DNA of 64,000 nt from Sphingomonas sp. BK345 (lineage in GTDB: Bacteria > Pseudomonadota > Alphaproteobacteria > Sphingomonadales > Sphingomonadaceae): the NCBI RefSeq assembly GCF_014193845.1, contig NZ_JACHZX010000004.1, positions 62,001 through 126,000 of the forward strand. Direction: 5' to 3'. Of the stretch, positions 18,097 through 27,750 are shown piece by piece. The notes beneath the pieces are model-generated. The model ran no database searches. It was not told where the DNA came from and saw nothing but the letters and a program-made list of their open reading frames with translations. Numbering within the stretch: the first letter of the stretch is position 1; each line of letters starts with the position of its first letter. The position numbers and the translations under genes are program-made.

Positions 18097-19272
18097 TCAC
18101 GTCGCGCGCGACAGCCGCGCCGCGAGCTCGACATGGGTCGACCAGCGGAACTGCCCGACCGGCTGCACCCAGTCGAGCCGATAGCCCGCCTCGACCATCT
18201 CCTTAGCATCCCGCGCGAAGCTACTTGGATTACACGAAATATATGCCACCACCGGCACCTTGCTCGCGGCCAACTGCGCGGCCTGCTCGCGCGCGCCGGC
18301 GCGCGGTGGGTCGAGCACCACCGCATCGAACCGGTCGAGTTCGGTCGCGGTGAGCGGGCGGCGGTACAGGTCGCGGTGTTCGGTGAAGACCGGCCGCCCG
18401 GCACGCCCCGCCGCCGCCTTGAGCGCCAGCAGCGCGTCGCGCCCGCCCTCCGCGGCGTAGACCCGCGCGGGCAGCGCCAGCGCGAAGGTACCGAGCCCCG
18501 CGAAGAGGTCCGCCACGATTCGCGGCGCACCCACCGCTTCGCGCGCCGCCGCGACCAGCGCCGCCTCGCCCTCGCGCGTCGCCTGGAGGAAGGCGCCGGG
18601 TGGCAGCGGCACCGCGACGCCGCCGAGCGTCACCGTCGCGGGCTCCGGCTCCCAGCGCGTCTCCGCGCCGAGCCCGTCGTCGAACGCCACGCGCGCGACA
18701 CCGTGCGCCTGGGCGAAGGCGGTGATCGAGTCGTGATGCTGCAATCCCTCCGGCGTAACGCCGGTGACGAGCACGTCCGGCCCCTGGTCGGCGAGCGCGA
18801 GATGCACGTCGAGGCGCCGCTTCGCCCTGAACGAGGCGAGCAGGCGCTTGAGTGGCTTGACTAGCGCGAACAGCTCGGGCGCGAGCACGTGGCATTCGTG
18901 CAGGTCGACGAGCTGGTGGCTCTTCTCCGCGCTGAAGCCGAGCCGCCCCGAGGGCTCGAAGTGGAGCGTCGCGCGGCGCCGCGTCCGCGGCGGCGACAGC
19001 AGCGGCGCGCGGAGCGGCGCGACGAGCCCCTGCGCCGCGAGTGCCGACTCGACCCGCTCGGTGATGAAGCCCGCCCAGCTCGGATCGTCGAGATGCTGGA
19101 GCTGGCAGCCCCCGCAGGTCGGGAAATGCCGGCACGGCGGCACCTGGTGGTGTGGACCGGGCAGGACGCTGCCGTCGTCCGCGAGCGTGTCGCCCGGCGC
19201 GGCAAACGCTGCGTAGCGGCCGTCGGCGGTGACACCGTCGCCGCGACCGGCGACCTTGACGACGAGGCTCAC
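18097..19272 (-). CDS. Class I RNA (uracil-5-)-methyltransferase, RumA/TrmA family
   Basis: AdoMet-dependent RNA m5U methyltransferase, 391 residues. An iron-sulfur motif of the RumA type is present near residue 50: CRHFPTCGGCQLQH, with a further Cys in ECHVL. The Rossmann loop FAGLGTFAL and the catalytic cysteine in YISCNPSSFARDA are clear, as is VLDPPRAG. The GTG start overlaps the NnrD stop (GTGA); longer starts would lie inside that gene. The short N-terminus, with only a reduced TRAM-like stretch, makes RlmC or RlmD hard to separate. Confidence 0.93.
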   Translation of the reverse strand: MSLVVKVAGRGDGVTADGRYAAFAAPGDTLADDGSVLPGPHHQVPPCRHFPTCGGCQLQHLDDPSWAGFITERVESALAAQGLVAPLRAPLLSPPRTRRRATLHFEPSGRLGFSAEKSHQLVDLHECHVLAPELFALVKPLKRLLASFRAKRRLDVHLALADQGPDVLVTGVTPEGLQHHDSITAFAQAHGVARVAFDDGLGAETRWEPEPATVTLGGVAVPLPPGAFLQATREGEAALVAAAREAVGAPRIVADLFAGLGTFALALPARVYAAEGGRDALLALKAAAGRAGRPVFTEHRDLYRRPLTATELDRFDAVVLDPPRAGAREQAAQLAASKVPVVAYISCNPSSFARDAKEMVEAGYRLDWVQPVGQFRWSTHVELAARLSRAT

Positions 19273-20669
19273 GCGCGCGTTTCCCGGATCACCGCGGCGA
19301 GCGCGGGGGCGAGCGCCTTGGCGAGATCGTCGGCGATGAAGCCGGCGCTGAGCCGGCGCGCCGCCGCGGCGTGGAGCCACACGCCCGCCGCGGCGGCGTC
19401 GAGCGGGTTCCCGCCCGTGGCCAGCCGCGCCGCGATCGCGCCCGCCAGCACGTCGCCGCTGCCCGCGGTGGAGAGCCAGCTGCTCGCCTCGCCCGCGAGC
19501 AGCGCGCGGCCGTCGGCCGCGGCGATCACCGTGTCGGGGCCTTTGTAGACGACGACGGCCCCGGCACGCTCCGCCGCGGCGCGCGCGGCGGCGAGCTTGG
19601 AGCCATGGACCTCGCCGAACAGCGCGTGAAACTCGCCCGCGTGCGGCGTGAGCACGATCGTACCGCCGCGCGCGCGCAACCGCTCGGGCGTGAGGAGATG
19701 GAGCGCGTCGCCGTCGATCAGCAGCGCGCGCTCGCTCGCCAGCGCCTGCTCGAGCAGATCGCGTGCGTGATCGTCACGGCCGAGCCCGGGGCCGACCACC
19801 AGCGCGCCGATGCGCGCGTCGGCGAGCGGGTCGTCGCGCTCGAGCGAGCGGCGCACCAGCGCGTGCGGCGCCTGCGGCATGGTCGCGCCGAACAGCGATA
19901 CGTAACCCGCGCCGGCGCACATCGCGGCGCGCGCGGCGAGCTCACCCGCGCCCGCCATGCGGCCTCTGATCACCGCGACCATGCCGCGGCTGAACTTGTG
20001 GCTGTCGGAGGGGGGAGCCGCGAGGAGCGGCGGCGGGAGCGCGCGCGTGTCGCCGCTCAGCGCGATCCCGAGCGGCAGCACGCGCACCGCACCGCAGCGC
20101 ACGGCGGCGGGCTGGAGCAGATGCGCGGGCTTGGCCGCGCCGAGCGCGAGCGTGACATGGTAGTGCGGGACCTCGCCGAGCACAGCGCCGTCGTCGCTGA
20201 CGACCCCGCTGGGCAGATCGACCGCGATCGCCAGCGCCGCGCTGGCGGCGAGCCGCGCCAGCGGATCGGCCTCGCCGGTCGCGAGGGCGCGGCTGAGCCC
20301 CGTGCCGTACAGTGAATCGATCAAGACGGGCGCGGGCTTGGCCGCGGCGAGCGGCTCGACCGCCCCGCCCCAGGCCTCGCGCGCGGCGATCGCGGCGGCA
20401 CCGCGCGGCGCGGCAGCGGCGGCAACGCGGACAGTGCGGCCGAGCGCGCGCAGCCGCGCCGCAGCGAGGTAACCGTCACCGCCATTGTTGCCCGGGCCGC
20501 ACACCACCAAGACGGCGTGAGCGCCCGCGAGCCGGTGCACCGCGTCCCCGACCGCGCGGCCGGCGCGCTGCATCAGCGACTCGACGCTGTCCCCGGCGGC
20601 GATCGCCGCCTGCTCGGCGGCGCGCATCGCCGCGGCGTCGAGCACGATCGTGCCGTCGAGCGGCGTCAT
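19269..20669 (-). CDS. nnrD: Bifunctional NAD(P)H-hydrate epimerase / ADP-dependent dehydratase
   Basis: Repairs hydrated NAD(P)H. The N-terminal YjeF epimerase domain (1-~215) has the NNGGDG loop at 61-66 and a conserved acidic SLYGTGL. The C-terminal ribokinase-like dehydratase domain has GPGLGR near 293 and the anion-hole motif TAGSGDVLAG at 401-410. 466 residues is slightly below E. coli Nnr. Coupled to the RNA methylase downstream by a four-base overlap. Confidence 0.95.
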   Translation of the reverse strand: MTPLDGTIVLDAAAMRAAEQAAIAAGDSVESLMQRAGRAVGDAVHRLAGAHAVLVVCGPGNNGGDGYLAAARLRALGRTVRVAAAAAPRGAAAIAAREAWGGAVEPLAAAKPAPVLIDSLYGTGLSRALATGEADPLARLAASAALAIAVDLPSGVVSDDGAVLGEVPHYHVTLALGAAKPAHLLQPAAVRCGAVRVLPLGIALSGDTRALPPPLLAAPPSDSHKFSRGMVAVIRGRMAGAGELAARAAMCAGAGYVSLFGATMPQAPHALVRRSLERDDPLADARIGALVVGPGLGRDDHARDLLEQALASERALLIDGDALHLLTPERLRARGGTIVLTPHAGEFHALFGEVHGSKLAAARAAAERAGAVVVYKGPDTVIAAADGRALLAGEASSWLSTAGSGDVLAGAIAARLATGGNPLDAAAAGVWLHAAAARRLSAGFIADDLAKALAPALAAVIRETRA

Positions 20670-21078
20670 GGCGTCAGGTCCCTCATCTCACGGCGCGGGC
20701 GCGATCGGCGCGGGCGCGAGCGGCACGTCTGAGCCGCATGGCGGCGCGCGTGTCAATGCTGGGGCGGTGCTGCGCGCGGATAATGCACGCGACGTGGGAG
20801 GTTAGCGGGTGTCGCCGCGACCCGCTTCGATGACCTGCCGAGTCGACCGCGAGTCATCGCACAGCCAATCGTCGCCCCACGCTCTTTGTCATCCCGGACT
20901 TGGTCCGGGATCCACGGTGCCGCGTAAGCAGAGGCCATCATGCTGGTCGAGGGCTGGATCCCGAACCAGGTCCGGGATGACGGAGAGGGGTGAGGCGATG
21001 CGCTACCACCGCCAGTCCAGCCGCCCGCGATCCTCAGCGACCAACGGAAGACACTCGCGGCGCGCGACGTGCCCCCGC
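20670..21078. other. 409-base intergenic region
   Basis: Upstream of nnrD and downstream of ilvD, both on the minus strand. Holds one full palindromic element (20888-20981). Nothing else gene-like is seen; the nnrD promoter should lie in the first ~150 bases. Confidence 0.5.
20888..20981. repeat. GTCATCCCGGAC palindromic element (family B)
   Basis: A 94-base unit: GTCATCCCGGACTTGGTCCG at the left is mirrored by GACCTGGTTCGGGATCCAGC read on the opposite strand at the right. Each arm is itself a hairpin (CCCGGAC-TTG-GTCCGGG). A worn relative is at 12721-12803. Typical of dispersed REP-like repeats. Confidence 0.75.
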
Positions 21079-22800
21079 TCAGATGTCCGCGAACATGTGG
21101 CGCTCCGCCTTCGCGCCGGGGTGCGTCACCGCGCCCTGATACGCCGGCCCGACGTTCCGCGCGTAGCGCCACAGCGCGCCGGCGCCGTAAGCGTTCTCGC
21201 GCCCCTGCCAGCGCTCACGCCGCTCCGCCAGCACCGCCTCGTCGACGAGCAGGTCGATCGTCCCCGCCTCGGCGTCGATGCGGATCGGATCGCCGTCCTC
21301 GACCAGCGCGATCGGACCGCCCTCGGCCGCCTCGGGGCCGACATGGCCGATGCAGAAGCCGCGCGTGCCGCCCGAGAAACGTCCGTCGGTGATCAGCGCC
21401 ACCTTCTCGCCCATGCCGAGCCCGTAGAGTGCCGCGGTGGTCGACAGCATCTCGCGCATGCCGGGGCCGCCCTTCGGTCCTTCGTAGCGGATCACGATCA
21501 CCTCGCCCTCGGCGATCCGGCGCGCCTCAACCGCGGCGAAGGCGTCCTCCTCGCAGTCGAAGCAGCGCGCCGGTCCCTCGAACTGGAGCCGGTGCATGCC
21601 CGCCACCTTGACGATCGCGCCGTCGGGCGCGAGCGAGCCGCGCAGGCCGACCACGCCGCCGGTCGGGGTGATCGGGGTGCGGACGTCGTAGATCACCTTC
21701 TGGTCGGGGTTCCACGTCACCTGGTCGATGTTTTCGCCGAGAGTGCGGCCGGTGACGGTTAGACAGTCGCCGTCGAGCAGCCCGCCCGCCAGCATCGTCT
21801 TCATCAGCATGTAGACGCCGCCGGCCTCGTACATGTCCTTGGCGACATACTTACCGCCCGGCTTGAGGTCAGCAATGTAAGGTGTTGTTTTAAAAGCCTC
21901 AGCGACGTCGAACAGGTCGAAGTCGATGCCCGCCTCATTGGCCATGGCGGGAAGGTGGAGCGCGGCGTTGGTCGAGCCGCCGGTCGCCGCGACGACGCGC
22001 GCCGCGTTGACGAAGGCGGCGCGCGTGCAGATGTCGCGCGGGCGCAACTGGCGGCCCACCAGCTCCATCACCTGCGCGCCAGCGGCGACGGCGATCTGCT
22101 CGCGCGTGGTATAGGGTGCGGGCACCATGTTGCTGTTGGGCAGGCTCAGTCCGATCGCCTCGCCGACACAGGCCATGGTGTTGGCGGTGAACTGCCCTCC
22201 GCACGCGCCGTGGCCCGGACAGGCGACCTTCTCGAGCTCGTGCACCTCGGACAGCGGGCAGGCGCCCGCGGCATATTTGCCGACCACCTCGAACACGTCG
22301 ACGACGGTGACGTCGCGATCGTGGAAGCGGCCGGGCAGGATCGACCCGCCGTAGACGAAGATCGACGGGATGTTGAGCCGGAGCATCGCCATCATCATGC
22401 CGGGCAGCGACTTGTCGCAGCCGGCGAAGCCGACCAGCGCGTCGTAGCAATGACCGCGCACGCTGAGCTCGACCGAGTCGGCGATCACCTCGCGGCTGAC
22501 CAGCGAAGCCTTCATCCCCTGGTGCCCCATCGCGATCCCGTCGGTGACGGTGATCGTGTTGAAGCGACGTGGCATGCCGCCCCCCTGCTCGACGCCGCGG
22601 CGAGCGGCGTCGGCCTGGGCGTCGAGGGTGGTGTTGCACGGCGCGCTGTCATTGCCCGCGGAGGCGAGCGCGACGAAGGGGCGCGCGATCTCCTCCTCAC
22701 CGAGGCCCATGGCGTAATAATAGCTTCGATGCGGCGCGCGCTCGGGACCGACCGACACGTGGCGGCTCGGCAGGCGGGACTTGTCAAAGGTCTGGGTCAT
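21079..22800 (-). CDS. ilvD: Dihydroxy-acid dehydratase
   Basis: Third common step of branched-chain amino-acid synthesis, using an iron-sulfur cluster and Mg2+. From [10 protein letters not shown] the protein is 573 residues. Cluster cysteines: Cys55 (NDSAPCN), Cys128 ([10 protein letters not shown], with Lys130) and Cys200 ([14 protein letters not shown]). [19 protein letters not shown] near the C-terminus holds the active-site serine loop. An upstream in-frame ATG at 22836 would add 12 residues. It stands alone, not in an ilv operon. Confidence 0.97.
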   Translation of the reverse strand: MTQTFDKSRLPSRHVSVGPERAPHRSYYYAMGLGEEEIARPFVALASAGNDSAPCNTTLDAQADAARRGVEQGGGMPRRFNTITVTDGIAMGHQGMKASLVSREVIADSVELSVRGHCYDALVGFAGCDKSLPGMMMAMLRLNIPSIFVYGGSILPGRFHDRDVTVVDVFEVVGKYAAGACPLSEVHELEKVACPGHGACGGQFTANTMACVGEAIGLSLPNSNMVPAPYTTREQIAVAAGAQVMELVGRQLRPRDICTRAAFVNAARVVAATGGSTNAALHLPAMANEAGIDFDLFDVAEAFKTTPYIADLKPGGKYVAKDMYEAGGVYMLMKTMLAGGLLDGDCLTVTGRTLGENIDQVTWNPDQKVIYDVRTPITPTGGVVGLRGSLAPDGAIVKVAGMHRLQFEGPARCFDCEEDAFAAVEARRIAEGEVIVIRYEGPKGGPGMREMLSTTAALYGLGMGEKVALITDGRFSGGTRGFCIGHVGPEAAEGGPIALVEDGDPIRIDAEAGTIDLLVDEAVLAERRERWQGRENAYGAGALWRYARNVGPAYQGAVTHPGAKAERHMFADI

Positions 22801-23132
22801 ATCGCGCACGCCTATGTCGCGGGAGGAGGCGTTCACGCAAGTATGTTGTGGCGGAGAATCGGCTCAGGCGGCTGGGCGTACGTTGCCGTATGCGTGATCG
22901 GCTTCTCCTGGCGTCATCCCCGCGTAGGCGGGAATCCAGACACGTAGGTGCTCGATGGAGCCGCGATGTCAGCGGTTATGGACCCCCGCTCTCCCGGGAG
23001 TAACGAGAGCGGGGGCGATGACCAAACAACGCTTCGCGGCGAACGGCCTGGGTGACGGAGGGCGCGAGACAATTCGAGCGGACCAGGAGCATGACGCAGC
23101 CCTTCGCCGCACGCTGCCAAGACGCGCCTGTC
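22801..23132. other. 332-base intergenic region
   Basis: Between the ilvD start and the receiver gene. Contains one family-A palindrome (22912-23006) and otherwise only what should be the ilvD promoter. No leader peptide or attenuator pattern was evident. Confidence 0.45.
22912..23006. repeat. GTCATCCCCGC palindromic element (family A, copy 2)
   Basis: Left end CGTCATCCCCGCGTAGGCGG with the body ATCCAGACACGTAGGTGCTC. It aligns over nearly its full length with the reverse complement of copy 3 at 27519-27611, so the two are the same subfamily in opposite orientation. The right arm (CTCCCGGGAGTAACGAG) is worn. Confidence 0.7.
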
Positions 23133-23480
23133 TCACCCCAGATCGGCGAGGGCCTTCTCGACATTGTCCATCGTGAACGGCTTGGCGAGCCGCGGGCGCG
23201 CGCGATGCTCGGGCGCGATCTCGTCGCCGCCGCCGCCGGTGGCGAACACGAACGGGATGTCACGCGCGGCCAGCGCGTCGGCGACGGCGAAGCTCTTCTC
23301 GCCGCCGCGCAGGTTGACGTCGAGGATCGCGGCGTCGAAGCCGCCCGCCTCCACCATCGGCAGCGCCGCCTCCACGCTGTCGGCGGTGCCGGCGTGGCTT
23401 TTGTCGAGCGCGTCGAGGAAATCCTCGAGCATCATCGCGATCAGGGGTTCGTCTTCGACCAAAAGCACGCGCATCGTCAT
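23133..23480 (-). CDS. Single-domain response regulator receiver protein
   Basis: A stand-alone receiver of 115 residues with no output domain. It has the acidic pocket (VEDEP), phosphoacceptor Asp54 (AILDVNLRGG), Thr81 and Lys100 (LAKPF). ATG is taken at 23480; the ATG two codons on is equally possible. It lies about 50 bases after cckA on the same strand and may be co-transcribed. Small receivers of this type act as phosphate sinks or partner-binding switches; the partner is unknown. It is not ChpT, which is a phosphotransferase fold. Confidence 0.9.
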   Translation of the reverse strand: MTMRVLLVEDEPLIAMMLEDFLDALDKSHAGTADSVEAALPMVEAGGFDAAILDVNLRGGEKSFAVADALAARDIPFVFATGGGGDEIAPEHRARPRLAKPFTMDNVEKALADLG

Positions 23481-23531
23481 GCCGCGTGCCATAGCGTGCT
23501 CGCGCGCCGGCGCAACACAGGGTTGGACCCG

Positions 23532-25946
23532 TTATGATCCGCCGCGGGCCTCCTGCGCCACCAGCGCGTCGCGCGTCGCCTCGGCGAGCTGCTGGACCGA
23601 GAAGGGCTTCGGCAGGAAGGCGACATTGTCGAGGTCGATCGAGCGGCGCAGCTGCTCCTCGGCATATCCCGACATGAACAGGATCGGGATGTTCGGGTGC
23701 GCCTGGCGCAGCTGGCGCGCCAGCGTCGGCCCGTCCATCACCGGCATCATTACGTCCGAGATCACCAGCGTCGGCCGGTCGACTCCCTGCATCAGTTCCA
23801 GCGCCGCCTCGCCGTTCTCCGCGGCGAGCACGGTATAGCCCTGGCGCGCCAGCGCGCGCTCCGCCACCGCGCGGACCATATCCTCGTCCTCGACCAGCAG
23901 GATCGTGCCGCTGCCCCACAGGTCGCCGGTGCGCTGGCGCGGCGCCGGCCTGCTCGCGGCGGGTGCCGCCCCCGCTTCCGCCGCGGCGGCGGCATAGACC
24001 GGCAGATAGATGGTGAAGGTGGCGCCCTGCCCCGGCTTGGAATCGGCGAAGATGAACCCGCCCGACTGTTTGACGATGCCGTAGACGGTCGAGAGCCCGA
24101 GTCCGGTGCCCTTGCCGACGTCCTTGGTGGTGAAGAAGGGCTCGAAGATCTTGGGCAGCACCTCGGGCGGGATGCCCGTGCCGGTGTCGGACACGTCGAG
24201 CGCGGTATAGTCACCGAGCGGCACGATGTCGCTACCGCGGCGGCGGATCTCGGCGATCGGCACCGAGCGCGTCTGGATCGTCAGCTTGCCGCCGGTGCCC
24301 TTGCTCAGCATCGCGTCGCGCGCGTTGACCGCGAGGTTGACGACGACCTGCTCGAGCTGCCCGGGGTCGGCGCGGACCGGCCCGAGGTCGCGGCCATGCT
24401 TGACCTCCAGCGTCACCGTCTCGCCCATCAGCCGGCGCAGCAGGTTCGACACCTCTGACACGACGTCGGGCAGCTGGAGCACCTGCGGGCGCAGAGTCTG
24501 CTGGCGCGAGAAAGCGAGCAGCTGGCGCGTCAGGCTGGCCGCGCGGTTCGAGTTGGCGCGGATCTGCTGGATATCGTCATAGTCGCTGTCACCGGGCGAG
24601 TGGCGCATCAGCATCAGGTCGCAATGGCCGATGATCGCGGTGAGGATGTTGTTGAAGTCGTGCGCGACGCCGCCGGCGAGCTGACCGACTGCCTGCATCT
24701 TGGTGGCCTGCGCCACCTCGCGCTTCAGCCGGTTCTCCTCGCCATTGTCCTTGAGGCTGAGCAGCACCGCGGCGTCGCCCAGCCCGCGCGCCGCGGCGAT
24801 CGAGAGCGCCACCGGCTCGTCGGGATGGTCCTTGAGCCGCACCGCCAGGTCCATCGGCCGCCCGCCCCCGCTGGCGCGGCGGATCGCGTCCGCCACGGCG
24901 GCCTTGTCCTCACGGACGACCAGATCGCCCGGGTAGGTCGGGGTCGCGCCGGGCTCGACGCTGGCGGCGCGCGCGAAGGCGCGGTTCATCTGGGTGAAGC
25001 GACCCTCGCGATCGACGAGCGCGACGCCGAACGGCATCAGCATCAGCAGCCCCTCGAGGTCCTCCGCCGCGCCGCCGGCGGCGATGCCACCGTCGACGTC
25101 GACCATCGCCACCAGGATCGGCGCGTCCGGATCGTCACCGAGCGGGATCTGGAGCAGCCGCAGCGGCGTCGCGCTCGCCCCCTCGGCGAGGAAGCGGACG
25201 GTGCCGCCGGGATCCTCGCTGAGAAAGCGCGCGAGGTCCTCGTCGACGATCGTGCCCTCGGGCGTGCCCGTGGCGCGCGTGCGCAGCACCGCGTTGGCGG
25301 ACAGGACATGGCCGTTGGCGGTGATCAGTGCGGCCATCACCCCCGCGGCGCCGAGCTGCTGGCCCAGTCCGCCGTCGATCGACTCGAGCAGCCGCGCCAC
25401 CTGCCCGGTCGGCGCCGCCGCGCCGAGGAAGCGCCAGATCAGGAAGTCCTGCTGCTGCCCCGTGCGCGCGATCACCGCGTCGATCGCACCCGCCGCGCCG
25501 CGCAGCGAGGCGCGCGCGGTGCCGTCGCGCCACGCCGCCCGCCCGGCGACCGCCAGCTGCCCGGCGCCGTCGCCCACCAACGGTAGCGCGGGCGGGGTCG
25601 GGAAGCCGCCGAAGAGCTGCTCGTAGCGGTCGTTGGCGCACACCAGTTTCCCGCCACGATCGGTGATCGCAACCGCGTCGTCGCTCGACTCGGCGAGCGA
25701 GCGGACGAGTTCCCAGTCATGCTCGACCGCCGGCCCGGTCGCCTCGGGTGCGCGTAGCCGCATGGCCACCACCGCGACGCCGGCGAGGACCAGCGCGGCG
25801 GCGACGAAGCCGCATGCCACCGCCATGTCGCCGATCAGCCACAGCACCAGCGCCGCCGCGAGCGCGCCGGCGAGCAGCGCGATGCCCAGCGCGCCGCGCT
25901 GGCCGCGCCACCAGCCGCGTGAGTCGAGCGAGGCGAGCGGGATCAT
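23532..25946 (-). CDS. cckA: Hybrid sensor histidine kinase CckA
   Basis: Top of the CckA-ChpT-CtrA phosphorelay that controls the alphaproteobacterial cell cycle. 804 residues: two membrane segments at ~18-39 and 41-62, PAS-like regions at ~85-170 and 295-400, H-box with His429 (GGVAHDFNNILTAIIG), the CckA-type RQLLAFSRQQTLRPQ at ~474-488, HATPase with DTGTGIPPE and GKGTGLGLSTVYGIV, and a C-terminal receiver with Asp731 (ISDVMMP). The PAS order, H-box and linker fit CckA better than other hybrid kinases. Confidence 0.94.
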   Translation of the reverse strand: MIPLASLDSRGWWRGQRGALGIALLAGALAAALVLWLIGDMAVACGFVAAALVLAGVAVVAMRLRAPEATGPAVEHDWELVRSLAESSDDAVAITDRGGKLVCANDRYEQLFGGFPTPPALPLVGDGAGQLAVAGRAAWRDGTARASLRGAAGAIDAVIARTGQQQDFLIWRFLGAAAPTGQVARLLESIDGGLGQQLGAAGVMAALITANGHVLSANAVLRTRATGTPEGTIVDEDLARFLSEDPGGTVRFLAEGASATPLRLLQIPLGDDPDAPILVAMVDVDGGIAAGGAAEDLEGLLMLMPFGVALVDREGRFTQMNRAFARAASVEPGATPTYPGDLVVREDKAAVADAIRRASGGGRPMDLAVRLKDHPDEPVALSIAAARGLGDAAVLLSLKDNGEENRLKREVAQATKMQAVGQLAGGVAHDFNNILTAIIGHCDLMLMRHSPGDSDYDDIQQIRANSNRAASLTRQLLAFSRQQTLRPQVLQLPDVVSEVSNLLRRLMGETVTLEVKHGRDLGPVRADPGQLEQVVVNLAVNARDAMLSKGTGGKLTIQTRSVPIAEIRRRGSDIVPLGDYTALDVSDTGTGIPPEVLPKIFEPFFTTKDVGKGTGLGLSTVYGIVKQSGGFIFADSKPGQGATFTIYLPVYAAAAAEAGAAPAASRPAPRQRTGDLWGSGTILLVEDEDMVRAVAERALARQGYTVLAAENGEAALELMQGVDRPTLVISDVMMPVMDGPTLARQLRQAHPNIPILFMSGYAEEQLRRSIDLDNVAFLPKPFSVQQLAEATRDALVAQEARGGS

Positions 25947-26266
25947 CGTGCCGCGCTCACCCGATCGTCACGCGCTGGTCTACGGCAAGCCCCAGCGTCT
26001 CGCCCGGTTCCGTGCCGACCGCGTGACGCCAAGGCGCCGTGTCACGCGCGAAAAAGGGCTTCGCTCGAAGGGCCCCCGCGCACGGCCATGCCGCCGCTGC
26101 ACCCCATCGATCTCGCGGGCGGAGCGCCGCGGCGGGGCGGAGAGCGAGGGGCGACGTCGCGGCCGCGGCGGTCAAACGCATGTACGTGGCACCCTCTCGT
26201 CTGTCACAGCTGGGCTGCGCGCTCTCTTAACCACGCGCGCCACGCCGCGCCAGCGCCGCGGCACCT
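25947..26266. other. 320-base intergenic region upstream of cckA
   Basis: Separates DUF2062 from cckA. A terminator-like hairpin for the minus strand lies at 26051-26075. The remaining ~100 bases should carry the cckA promoter. No CtrA-type TTAA-N7-TTAA box is seen. Confidence 0.45.
26051..26075 (-). terminator. Probable Rho-independent terminator after the smpB-DUF2062 pair
   Basis: Read on the minus strand: CTTCG-AG-CGAAG with flanking GGG/CCC pairing, followed directly by TTTTT. It sits ~190 bases past the DUF2062 stop and just before cckA, so it would insulate cckA from read-through. Confidence 0.55.
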
Positions 26267-26833
26267 TCAGTGGCAGCCGCCATGGCGGCGATGCTCGTGG
26301 CGATGCCGCCACTTGCGCGCGATCCACAGCCGCCAGCCGAGCGCCGCCAGCGCGTAGCCGAGCACCGCGGCGACCGCCGTCAGCACCAGCAGCCCCAGCA
26401 CCAGCGGCGGCCCCGCGTCCCACAGCCACTGCAGCCAGCCGGTCGCCGCCTCCGCCACGGGCTGGGCCACCGCGGGCGCGTTGGAGCGCAGCAGCCAGGC
26501 GCCGATCTGATAGGCGGCGAACAGGATGAAGGGCGTGGTGAAGGGATTGGTGATGAAGGTCACCAGCGCCGCCACCGGCACGTTGGCGCGGAACGGCAAG
26601 GCGATCAGCGCGGCGATCGCGATCTGCGCCACCGGGAAGAGGATCCCCGCGACCATGCCCAGCGCCACCCCGCGCGGCACCGAGCGGCGCGTGAAGCGCC
26701 ACAGCTCGGGCGCGAGCACGCGATGCGCCACCGGGCGGAGCAGCCGGCTGCGCTCCATCGACTCGCGCGTCGGCAGGTTGCGGCGGCTCCATGCCGCGAT
26801 CCGGTCCCATAAGGTGAGCGGTCGCGCCGGCAC
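26267..26833 (-). CDS. DUF2062 domain membrane protein
   Basis: A 188-residue protein with three hydrophobic segments. The central region RGVALGMVAGILFPVAQI and FITNPFTTPFILF is the DUF2062 signature (small residue-rich membrane pairs with an NPxTT-like turn). Function of the family is unknown; some members sit next to glycosyltransferases. GTG start directly abuts the smpB stop (TGA-GTG), so the two are translationally linked. Basic His/Arg-rich C-terminus. Confidence 0.88.
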   Translation of the reverse strand: MPARPLTLWDRIAAWSRRNLPTRESMERSRLLRPVAHRVLAPELWRFTRRSVPRGVALGMVAGILFPVAQIAIAALIALPFRANVPVAALVTFITNPFTTPFILFAAYQIGAWLLRSNAPAVAQPVAEAATGWLQWLWDAGPPLVLGLLVLTAVAAVLGYALAALGWRLWIARKWRHRHEHRRHGGCH

Positions 26834-27316
26834 TCAGCTATGCTCACGCAGCACGCGCCCGGCCTCGCGCTTCCACTCGCGCTCCTTGATATGCTCGCGC
26901 TTGTCGTGCGCCTTACGCCCCTTGGCGAGCGCGAGCTCGACCTTGGCGCGGCCCTTGCCGTTGAAATAGACGGTCAGCGGCACGAGCGTCATGCCGTCGC
27001 GTGCCACCGCGCCGTGCAGCTTGTTGATCTCGCGCTCGTGCAGCAGCAGCTTGCGCGGGCGCTTGGGCTCGTGGTTGAAGCGGTTGCCGTGGCTGAACTC
27101 GGGAATGTTCGAGTTGACCAGCCAGACCTCGTCGCCCTTCACCTCGGCATAGCTCTCCGCGATCGATCCCTCGCCGAAGCGCAGGCTCTTCACCTCGGTG
27201 CCGCTGAGCACGATCCCCGCCTCATAGGTGGTGTCGATCGCATAGTCGAAGCGCGCGCGGCGGTTCTCGGCGACGATCTTCTTCTTGTCGAAGGTGGCGG
27301 GCTTGGGACGCGACAT
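26834..27316 (-). CDS. smpB: SsrA-binding protein SmpB
   Basis: Binds tmRNA and brings it to stalled ribosomes for trans-translation. 160 residues from [20 protein letters not shown]. Motifs: [16 protein letters not shown], the tRNA-mimic loop [17 protein letters not shown], and the basic C-terminal tail [17 protein letters not shown] that reaches the decoding centre. An upstream ATG would add 18 residues and is unlikely. tmRNA itself was not found in this window. Confidence 0.97.
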   Translation of the reverse strand: MSRPKPATFDKKKIVAENRRARFDYAIDTTYEAGIVLSGTEVKSLRFGEGSIAESYAEVKGDEVWLVNSNIPEFSHGNRFNHEPKRPRKLLLHEREINKLHGAVARDGMTLVPLTVYFNGKGRAKVELALAKGRKAHDKREHIKEREWKREAGRVLREHS

Positions 27317-27518
27317 GCGCGCGATGTAGGCGCAGCCGCGCGCCAGGGCAAAGGGGGACGTGCGGGCCAATCGGAAGGGGTGAGACGATCGCCTTCTGCC
27401 GGCAGATCGTGGTGGCGCTTCCGGTCATGGTTCTCGCTGGCCGGCGGCGTCCCGACGAGACGTCGTCATCCCTGCCTCCGCCATCTTCCCTAACCCCTCG
27501 GTCATTTAATATTCTTGT

Positions 27519-27611
27519 CGTCATCCCCGCGCAGGCGGGGATCCATAAACGCTAACGTGGCGGCCCGATCGAGGACCTGCGTGTCTGGATCCCCGCCTCG
27601 CGGGGATGACG
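27519..27611. repeat. GTCATCCCCGC palindromic element (family A, copy 3)
   Basis: A 93-base unit with near-perfect terminal inverted repeats: CGTCATCCCCGCGCAGGCGG against CCGCCTCGCGGGGATGACG. The inner body (TCCATAAACGCTAACGTGGC...) matches copy 2 at 22912-23006 in reverse. Confidence 0.78.
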
Positions 27612-27715
27612 AAAGAAGGGCGTGGGAATGACGGACCGGGAAAGGCCGTCGCGCGCTTCGTGCTCGAGCAGGCCGGCACGAGTGAGTGACCGATACAATT
27701 AGACCAATGTGAGAG

Positions 27716-27735
27716 GACGCACTTCCTCGTGCGTC
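27716..27735 (-). terminator. Short hairpin after dapA, weak terminator candidate
   Basis: GACGCAC-TTCCTC-GTGCGTC is a perfect 7-base stem with a 6-base loop, 15 bases after the dapA stop on the minus strand. There is no T-run, so termination by this hairpin alone is uncertain. Confidence 0.35.
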
Positions 27736-27750
27736 GAACCCACTGGCACA

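Larger units (their letters stand above)
27317..27750. other. 434-base intergenic region
   Basis: Between dapA and smpB, both on the minus strand. Contains the best-preserved family-A palindrome (27519-27611) and a hairpin just after dapA. I saw no ssrA (tmRNA) gene or tRNA here. Confidence 0.5.

Noticed and set aside
17900..23132. CRISPR array or phage attachment site from repeated GTCATCC units
   Set aside because: The units are single, palindromic, far apart and in both orientations; there are no regular spacers or cas genes.
27317..27750. Possible tmRNA gene next to smpB
   Set aside because: No tRNA-like acceptor end with CCA or tag-peptide reading frame could be recognised.
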